Positions 57,301-64,000 of a stretch of DNA of 64,000 nucleotides are shown here, one piece after another (positions within the stretch are counted from its first letter, which is position 1; each line of letters begins with the position of its first letter). The stretch is from positions 3,443,001-3,507,000 of the forward strand of contig OZ020305.1 of assembly GCA_963971305.1 (NCBI GenBank), written 5' to 3'. Under the pieces are notes generated by a model. That model was not told the DNA's origin. It ran no database searches and saw only the letters and a program-made list of their open reading frames with translations. Source of the DNA: Arcuatula senhousia (Eukaryota; Mollusca; Bivalvia; Mytilida; Mytilidae). The translations under genes were made by a program, and so were the position numbers.

Positions 57301-60300
57301 GGCCGTATCATTAAAATTAATGTAGATTCTCATCTCCATCTAGTACTACACATGTTCTTGATATTGTAATTGATATTGTTCATGAATGAAAAGTCAATAA
57401 AAAAGAAAATCACTAAGAATGACTATAGGTCTGTATTTTTATGGGCAAAGTGGTTAAGCTCTCTTAATAGTTATAATGCCATCACTACATCATTCTATTG
57501 TTGTCTACGCAGGAAAATGCTAACACATATCTACATGCATTCTTTCTTTTAATATTGCAGTGCCTCCACCAGAAATCATTGCTTTTTTTAAGGCTTTGGA
57601 CAGACCAGATGTGAGGGCATTTGTTCAGGCATTTAGTAGTCATTTTGACCAAGCAATTTCACATGATCACCAGTTTTACGAGGTAAAATTTGTAAAGTTT
57701 ATACAAAATGACAAGAGGTATACAATTTTGCAGTGGGCATTATTGATTTAACCATGTGTACTGTGAGGCTACAAAATGAAGTAAAGTATGTGCTGTTACA
57801 CATATTTTATTAGTCACATGTTAATATTAAGTTAACGTATCAACAGTCTCATAAAATCAGTAGTGGTTCAAATGTAATGTTTAAATACAGCAGTCAAATA
57901 TAGCTATACATGTACAATGTATCAAACATTGTGATTCTATGAAAAACATTAAATATTTCATAATAAAAGTACATGTGAATTGTTTGAAATTTAAAAATTC
58001 AATATTCATAATATGAAATGGCAATGTTAGTGAATGTTGGGGAAAAAAAACCAATTTTCTCAATATAAATGACTTGTCAAACAGAAAAAATCATCCAAAC
58101 TAAAATTTATTTTAAAAATAGCTCTTTATTGAATACACATTGTATGAATCGTGTGGAAATAAAACAGATATTCTTGATCCTGTTTTGTTTTGAACATATA
58201 GTACAAAAATGTAAGTTAATGATAACTATTTAAATATTTTCCAGACTGTATCTGTGAGCCAAGACATGCCATATTATCAACAAATGGACAATACATGTAG
58301 CTACGATAGTTCTGGCTTTAGCAGTTCTTTTAACCAGCCTCAGCATGTAAGCTTATTATGAAATTATGTTCAATTGTTAACTTAATAATGATTTTTTTTG
58401 GGGGGGGGGGGGGGGGCAAGAGAAAAATATCTGCTTGATTTTTATGCCCCGCCAACTCTGTTACGGGGTACCGGTATATAGTTTTTCTGTCTGTTCGTCC
58501 ATCTGACCGTTCGTCCGTCACACTTAACATTTTCGTCCATTTCGAATAAGTTCTTCAAATTTTGCACACTGGTTCATTATGAAAAGTACTACACATTGCA
58601 CCTGCAAATTTGTAATTACCTTCATGTCTGTCCGTTTGAAAAACTTAGGTTTACCTTTCAGGTTGACCTTTTTTGAGACATCATACTGAACAAAGAGAGA
58701 TAATCCAAACTAAAATTTTTCATGCTTATTAATCAAAGCTGCCAGCGCGCGGGGCATCAGTGTTGTTCTGACACATCCTTGTTTTGGGTCTGATTGTATT
58801 TTTTTTATTACAGTCATACATCATTTAGGTAGTTTCTAAAATGTTTTTTCCAGACCAGAGGGAAGGGGATAAAAAAACATGAACTTTTATTTCTGAAAAA
58901 AAATAAGCAGGTAAATAAAACCAAGTCATTATTCTAATATGATGTCATAGATACATTAGCTATAGAAACACTACCTTGGTTTAATCTACAATTAATTGTG
59001 AATGTCTATCATGTACGTGTACAATTATAATAATTAGCATTCTATAAAACATTAAGGAGCGCTTATAGCTAAAATTTTAATAGCGAGCATTCGTGCCCGC
59101 TCGAGCGGAGAGCTCTACGGTATTTGTTTCCGCGAGAAATTTGCTAATGCTGTTTTAGATTTTTTATGGTCCGGAAAGGGTTATTATTTTTACAGGGCCT
59201 GAGTGAATGTTAAAATAATTTATAAGAAAAGAAATAATCCTTAAAAAAAATAATAAATTGCGCTTTTTACAAGAAAATTATATTCTTAAAATAATGAATA
59301 CACATAAGCTGCTCGTTTCGTCTTGGTTATATGCACGTACGAAACTAACGTGTCTCGAAGCTCAATCGCCCCGTATCATCTCGCCCCAAATACATTATAT
59401 AAACAAAATGTAGTCCCTTTTAGCTATGCTCGCATTTAGGCATTGCCTTCTCCATATTATAAGAATTAGAACCATGATCTATTAGTATTGTACCATAGGT
59501 TAAAATTAGTGTTATTGTTAATATTTTACCTTTAGTGGTCAAGTATATTACATGTGTATTACACTTAAATGTTAAATGAAATGTATTTGCCATGTTGAAA
59601 GTCTGTTTCATCAGAAGTGTTTAATGATATGGTTAAGTTCATTGTTTATGGATTTTTTTTTATTCAGTCAGCACAATCATCAGTTCTTCCATCTGGCTCA
59701 GTTGGCACACAGTCTTCACAACAACAGTATCCTAATTCACAGTTTTTACCTCCTGGTCCTGGTACATTTTTAGCTCAAAACTCAACATTTCTGGATCATT
59801 CTACATTTCAAAGTCCACTGTCAAGTTTTCAACATGTTCAAGGCCATCAAACATTTCTACCTCAGACTCAGAAATCAGCACCTGTTATAGCCACAGCAAC
59901 ATCAGCATCAGGAGAAGCCAGTTGTTTAAACCAGAATCAGGTATTTCGAAAAACATGGAGATATTAAGTACCACTTTTTATAAGAACCATGCAAAAAGCG
60001 ATTCATGGGTGGAAAGCCTACACCACTTTATTATTGATATGTTACTCCTACTAGCACCCTGATTCAATATTTTGTACTCTTTTTCCAAACATGCATTGGT
60101 CCTAAGAGAAAAAATATATATAGAATGCATTGGAAAATTGTAAGAAAGGGAGATAACTCTGAAAACTGTCAATAATTTCAATAGAAACCATTGTAACAAA
60201 ATGGCAAGATTTCTCCAAGGACCAGACAGTTATGAGCAAAATGTTATTTATTTCTTATTTTGTATACTTTGAACAATCTTTTGTTAAAAATAAACCACTG

Positions 60301-63018
60301 TAGCAAGTTTTTATAGATGAATCACTTTTCTTCAATTTTGCATGATTTTTAGGTGGAGTACTACTTAATTAAATAGTACATTAAACACCAAACAAAAACA
60401 GTGGATTCCTTTTATTAGCATAAGCAATTTGTCAGAGAAATTTATGCAATTAACCAAATGACCCCATTAAGTGCAATGTTAATTTTAAACAGAAAATACA
60501 AAGAATTTATATAAATTTGCCTAATTATCAAATGTGTTGAGTAATTAGAACACCCAGGTGACACTTTTATTGTACCCTAATGCTAGTAAAAACAAATGAG
60601 GCATAAATGTAGGTTGTAAAAACATGTTTTTATAACTTTTACCAAACACACTTCAAAGACCTCGTTAAGAAAACATATGATTTTGACAGGTATCAAGGTG
60701 ATTTTTGAAAGTTTCAAGTCAATTCACAGGAATTTTGTTCTTTTTCTAAGATTTTCAATGCAATTAAATGAAATTTTTAACATTAAAAGTATAGGAAAGT
60801 ATAGGAAAGGGTTTGGTGTAAAATCATATTCAATAAAGAGGATTATTCTGATAAGAGGAAGTCGATTAAGTGGAATCCACTGTATTCTGAGTAGTAACTT
60901 TAGTCAATGTTGTAATTCATGATTGAACTACAAAATATTATACATGTAGATAGTATTTGTTATTATTGTTGGGATACATTGGCACAAATGAAAACAAACA
61001 GATAATTGAATACATTGCTAGTTAAGCAAGACTGGACTTGGTGCTGGCACCACAGTCATGCTTTACTAACTTTTTTATAGTGTATACTGTAAAAGTATTA
61101 TTTGTTCTTTGGGTCCCAATTTTCGTGGTTTTTTGTGGGTCAACCCAGTCATTCAAACCATGAAATTTGATTCCTAACGAAATGCAGATTTTCCACTGAT
61201 TTTAATAGTTGAGCTTTTAATCCATGAATTTAAGAATCCACAAACATTTAAATTTTTCCCAATCCACAAAAATTGATACCCATACATAAAAGTACTTTTG
61301 TTATTCATGTTCACAGCTACGGTTATCAGATAGACTGGAGTTTCACGAGCATGATCCGAGTGAACAAGAATTCGACAGTTTGAACCAGGACAAATCATCA
61401 ACTACAGACATGATAGAGGTATGTGTGTGAAAAATGAATATAATTATTTTTATTTGTGGTCCGATTTTCAAAATCTTTTTTTTCATTAGAATCCTCATAA
61501 AAATCCCTGCCTGCGTTTTTCAATCAGATTTGAAATATCTCTAACCGTTTTTGAGAAATTAGGGGTTGAAGGGGCAAAAAACGCCATTTTTCAAAGTCTG
61601 TTTAGGCATATAGTTATATACTAAAAATAAAGTTGTAGCGGGCCCGCCAATTGTTATGAAGTTTTAATATGATGATTATATCCAGTAAATAAAGGTAATA
61701 ACAAAACTACCGAACTTGAATGATCAATCTCATAGTCCAGAGAAAATGACAAAAACGAATCAGTCATACCGAAGAACTGGTGGATCGCAATGGTCCTGAC
61801 TTGGTACAGGCATTTCAAACGAAATGGTAAGGAATTTTGGTATTGAATTTAGGGTTTGTGGCCCCTGTTGTTTTATAAAAAAGGGGCTAAAACGGGTGTA
61901 TTGACAAAACTGATGTAGAATGTTTATAATTCATTAAATTTAAAAAAAAAATTTGGTCCAACTTTTAAAATCTTTTTCCATTGGATTCCTTATGAAAATC
62001 TCTGTCTTAATTTGCAATATTTCTCTTACAATTTTTGAGAAATTAGGGGTCAAAGGGCCAAAAATGTCAATTTTAAAATACATGTATATAAATAAGGCTT
62101 ATTTTTGTATTAGATCATAGATATTAAAGTAAGTACAAATGTGTCAAATGTGCATTTTAAAGTCCAACACAGGATCGTGTGTCAAAAAATTTTGTAAGTT
62201 CACCATGGGCTTCATGTGACAAAAGCAATCTATTGACTATCCATATTGGGCCTCAAACAAACAGGGTTCAACTTGTTGCGGTCGTATCATGCTGCGCTCG
62301 GCGTAGCTTTTTATTCAAAAGTGTCCACTCCAGTATGTTTACGGAAGCTAATAATTTGGGAACCAAAAACAGTGGGGTAAACTGTAAATTTTGGGACTTT
62401 TGCATAGTTTTGAAATAATTTTGTTAGGAGAAACAGTCGATATTCAGAGTTAATTATAGCAAACAATGGTTTTATGCCATAAAAAATATAGAAGCACTAT
62501 AAGAAGTTCTTTATTTAGTTTTTTTTTCAATTTATTTTTTATGTATTAAGAATCTGATTAAAGAACTAATTTTTCATTTATCATTGAAACAACCCTAGAC
62601 CCTACAATGCTCATTCAATGTACATGTATATTACCGGTACTGTTGTAAAAATGAGCCTCTTATTCCTGGTTCCTATATTTATTAACATCCGTATCTGTTT
62701 TAGCTAATGTCACATGCACACTTTTCAATGGTGTCTATTTATTAGTATCACACAGGTTACGAAACCAGAGGCTTTTAAAAATTATGTGATATTTTGCTTT
62801 TCCTTCTACGATTCAGTTAATACAATGTACACTACTAAGTACCATGACAGAAATCAATTTTCATTTACTGAATAAAAAAATAGATCATTTTATATGTTGT
62901 TTTTGTTATTTATCGTTAGGCAAAGAATCAAGATACTAACACCTTAGCCAATAATCTGCGCCGAACATCTCCAAGAAAAAACAGCAATTTATATGCAACG
63001 AAAGACAGTAAAAGAGAA
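51352..63018 (+). CDS. Lys-rich then Gln/Ser-rich, presumably nuclear protein (3' incomplete)
   Basis: Eight exons with matching phases: 51352-51523, 56311-56892, 57561-57682, 58245-58346, 58854-58910 (19 codons), 59668-59940, 61317-61418, 62920-63018. This gives 503 codons so far; the last donor (GTAAGT) points beyond the window. Start ATG at 51,352: MFACIYFEEDRSISVVG, a compact N-terminal domain of about 75 residues ending near LDDFAQLANKNV. A strongly basic region follows with two copies of SPKKKxKKQAKDxEKEK, a likely nuclear localisation signal. Next comes PPPEIIAFFKALDRPDVRAF and long Ser/Gln/Pro-rich, low-complexity exons (SVLPSGSVGTQSSQQQYP). Some animal BEN-domain proteins have a similar short N-terminal domain, but no BEN domain is visible; treat that as a weak guess. 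Intron 1 (4.8 kb) carries the 52,141-55,476 transposon. Confidence 0.65.
51875..51908 (+). ncRNA. Degenerate hammerhead-like relic
   Basis: CCCC, then CTGAAGA (core should be CTGATGA), a short AGG..CC stem, GAAA, a CG step, cleavage-type GTC and GGGG pairing with the initial CCCC. The layout is that of Penelope-associated hammerheads, but the core substitution should prevent cleavage. It sits 2 kb before the Penelope fragment. Confidence 0.4.
52141..55476. mobile_element. 3.3-kb DNA transposon with perfect terminal repeats
   Basis: Left end ATGGGCTGTTT, nine A, TGACGCAA. The right end (55,449-55,476) is its exact reverse complement, 28 of 28 bases. TA/AT dinucleotides flank both ends (the duplication could be read as TA or AT). 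The interior repeats TGTCAGGAGTGTAAC at about 52,323, 52,716, 52,880, 52,904, 53,701 and 53,866. A Penelope-like fragment (53,887 to about 55,290) is inserted inside. No transposase ORF of its own is seen. Confidence 0.85.
53887..54990 (+). mobile_element. Penelope-like element reverse transcriptase (5'-truncated)
   Basis: An open frame runs from TAC at 53,887 (YWIPKLHKIPYKERYIAGSS) to the stop at 54,990, about 367 residues. No ATG is needed to see it; a stop precedes it directly, so the element is cut at its 5' end. It shows FDFSTLYTTLPHEKL (first catalytic Asp), QQIGIPMGTNCAPLLADLFL and FRYIDDVLSINN (Asp-Asp pair), then ELEIKETTES, KIYDKRDDFNF, YGVYISQLIRYARAC and a KKFFLRYQPLV thumb region. 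No GIY-YIG endonuclease is visible. The roughly 300-bp 3' tail (CATTTCGTTAGAAATGCCTG, ACCAAGTCAGGACC, to ATTACCTTTATTT) recurs at 30,140 and 61,685. No internal stop, so the insertion is fairly young. Confidence 0.9.
55477..56310. other. End of intron 1 of the plus-strand gene
   Basis: Contains a small degenerate direct repeat, CCCCATTCATGATGCCCAAT type, at 55,755-55,815. Otherwise AT-rich, ending in the polypyrimidine tract and CAG at 56,310. Confidence 0.55.
56893..57560. other. Intron 2 of the plus-strand gene
   Basis: Bounded by GT at 56,893 and AATATTGCAG at 57,560. No repeat or exon recognised inside. Confidence 0.55.
58443..58790 (+). repeat. Interspersed repeat (GCCCCGCCAACTCTGTTACG)
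   Basis: Starts TATGCCCCGCCAACTCTGTT, has TCTGTCTGTTCGTCCATCTG and ends GCGCGCGGGGCATCAGTG..CATCCTTG. This layout of price-tag-like GTCCGTC runs is common in mollusc interspersed repeats. Intronic and non-coding. Confidence 0.6.
61440..62075 (+). repeat. Two copies of the Mutator-flank repeat around a Penelope tail
   Basis: 61,440-61,585 matches the inner half of the 28,473-28,840 block (GATTTTCAAAATC, AATCCCTGCCTGCG, GAGAAATTAGGGGTTGAAGG). 61,829-62,075 matches the whole block, including the outer GGTATTGAATTTAGGG and GGGGCTAAAACGGGTGTATT. Between them, 61,685-61,828 is the Penelope 3' tail in reverse orientation. All intronic. Confidence 0.7.
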
Positions 63019-64000
63019 GTAAGTTTACTTTGGACAATTTTAAAAGTTCTGAATGAAATGTTGAAAGTAAATGTTTGAAACATAATAAGTTTATAAAACA
63101 TTTCTTAGATGCAGTTATAAATTATTAGTTTTCCTTGACCTCGGATCTTATATTCCTACTGCCTGGATGTGACAATTGGGATACACAGAAAATAGTGATA
63201 TCAAGGAAAGAATGTCATAAATATCTATTTCATTGTCATATTAAGTACTATTCCACATAAGGATCAGGCAGGGGGTGGCACATCGATTATCTCCAATTTC
63301 AGATTTAGGGGTATAGATGCATTCATTTAACCAAAAAACAAACTCAATGCAGTTTTTACGTCTTAGTATGTATTTGGTGCCTAGATATTTTTTGACTGGT
63401 TATATAGGAGAAAAATATGGCGGGAAATTTTCCTGTACTTTTCACTATACAATGTAACTAAATTTTGACTGGTAATATCTCCTAAACCCAAGTTAGACTG
63501 AAAAATTTAGTGGTCAAAACAAAGTTTACTGGGGTTGCTTTACCTAATTCTGTTGAAATTTTTTGTGTATTTATTATCAATGTGCCACCCTATTAATGGT
63601 GTCTGCCTGATACTTAGAAAAAGTAGTACTTAAATAATTATTACATTCATTCCTTTGTAATAAATTTCAAATACTAAACATAAAATATGTAATTTCAGTA
63701 ATAATAGGGGATTATTTAGCAATGATTAATTTCAACTAAAATCACTTCATAATGGGATTTCGAACTAATTTTTCACACCATTTAAAAATGCAGCATTCTG
63801 ACAAAATTTATTGTCCCCCTCCCTTTTGCATAAGCAGATGACAGTATAGAAATTTGCCTTTTCATCTGGTCTATCCAGAATTGATTTATGGAGCAAAACT
63901 AATGAGAACAGCTTTTATGGAATTTTATGAAATTTGGACAGTTGATAGGTTATTAAGTAAGAAAGCTCTTGGTTTTTTTTAATCAACACAATTGAGACTA
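63019..64000. other. Start of the next intron of the plus-strand gene
   Basis: Begins GTAAGTTTAC. AT-rich, with no recognisable exon or repeat before the window ends. Confidence 0.55.

Noticed and set aside
1..64000. tRNA, rRNA or other standard RNA genes
   Set aside because: No box A/box B pair with a foldable cloverleaf and no rRNA core sequence noticed by eye.

Overview
The window is eukaryotic, AT-rich and repeat-dominated. It most likely comes from a bivalve mollusc, probably a mytilid mussel. I infer this from long arrays of about 170-bp satellites, short exons with GT-AG introns, hammerhead-bearing tandem repeats, mollusc-style repeats ending in GACGAC or GACGGAC tracts, and an animal RNF145-like gene. 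No database search was possible, so the taxon is an inference.

Layout. 1-11,672 is satellite DNA. Family A (about 171 bp, about 26 degenerate copies) runs forward to 4,387 and then inverts for 255 bp. Family B (about 170 bp) has an older inverted block (4,643-6,532) followed head-to-head by a young, nearly identical array of about 30 copies (6,533-11,672). A 52-bp near-perfect palindrome with a 9-bp target duplication sits inside family A. 11.7-28.5 kb has no convincing host gene and is a stack of nested mobile elements: a truncated TTAA element split by a 1.5-kb GGATCC-ended transposon, 146-bp tandem units, a decayed LINE, a 356-bp tandem array carrying complete type I hammerhead ribozymes on the minus strand, a CCATGG-rich inverted-repeat element and a fold-back element.

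28.5-38 kb holds the most striking unit: a seven-exon minus-strand gene (854 codons) joining a Mutator-like transposase to a complete DEDDh 3'-5' exonuclease. It is bracketed by inverted repeats of about 370 bp that look like terminal repeats. 39.6-41.3 kb is the large 3' coding exon of a multi-membrane RING-H2 E3 ligase of the RNF145/TRC8 family (minus). 44.2-50.7 kb is a three-exon CACTA/Tnp2-like transposase gene (minus). A 4-bp tandem duplication breaks its frame, and its first intron holds an intact-ended TTAA transposon. 51.35-63.0 kb holds eight exons of a plus-strand gene for a basic, then Gln/Ser-rich, presumably nuclear protein that runs off the window. Its first intron contains a 3.3-kb DNA transposon with perfect terminal repeats, into which a Penelope-like reverse transcriptase fragment has inserted.

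Only the RNF145-like gene and the 51-63 kb gene look like ordinary host genes. The Mutator-exonuclease gene could be a living transposon or a domesticated one; the sequence alone does not decide. Exon joins were chosen because splice sites and reading phases agree across every junction, but they are predictions.
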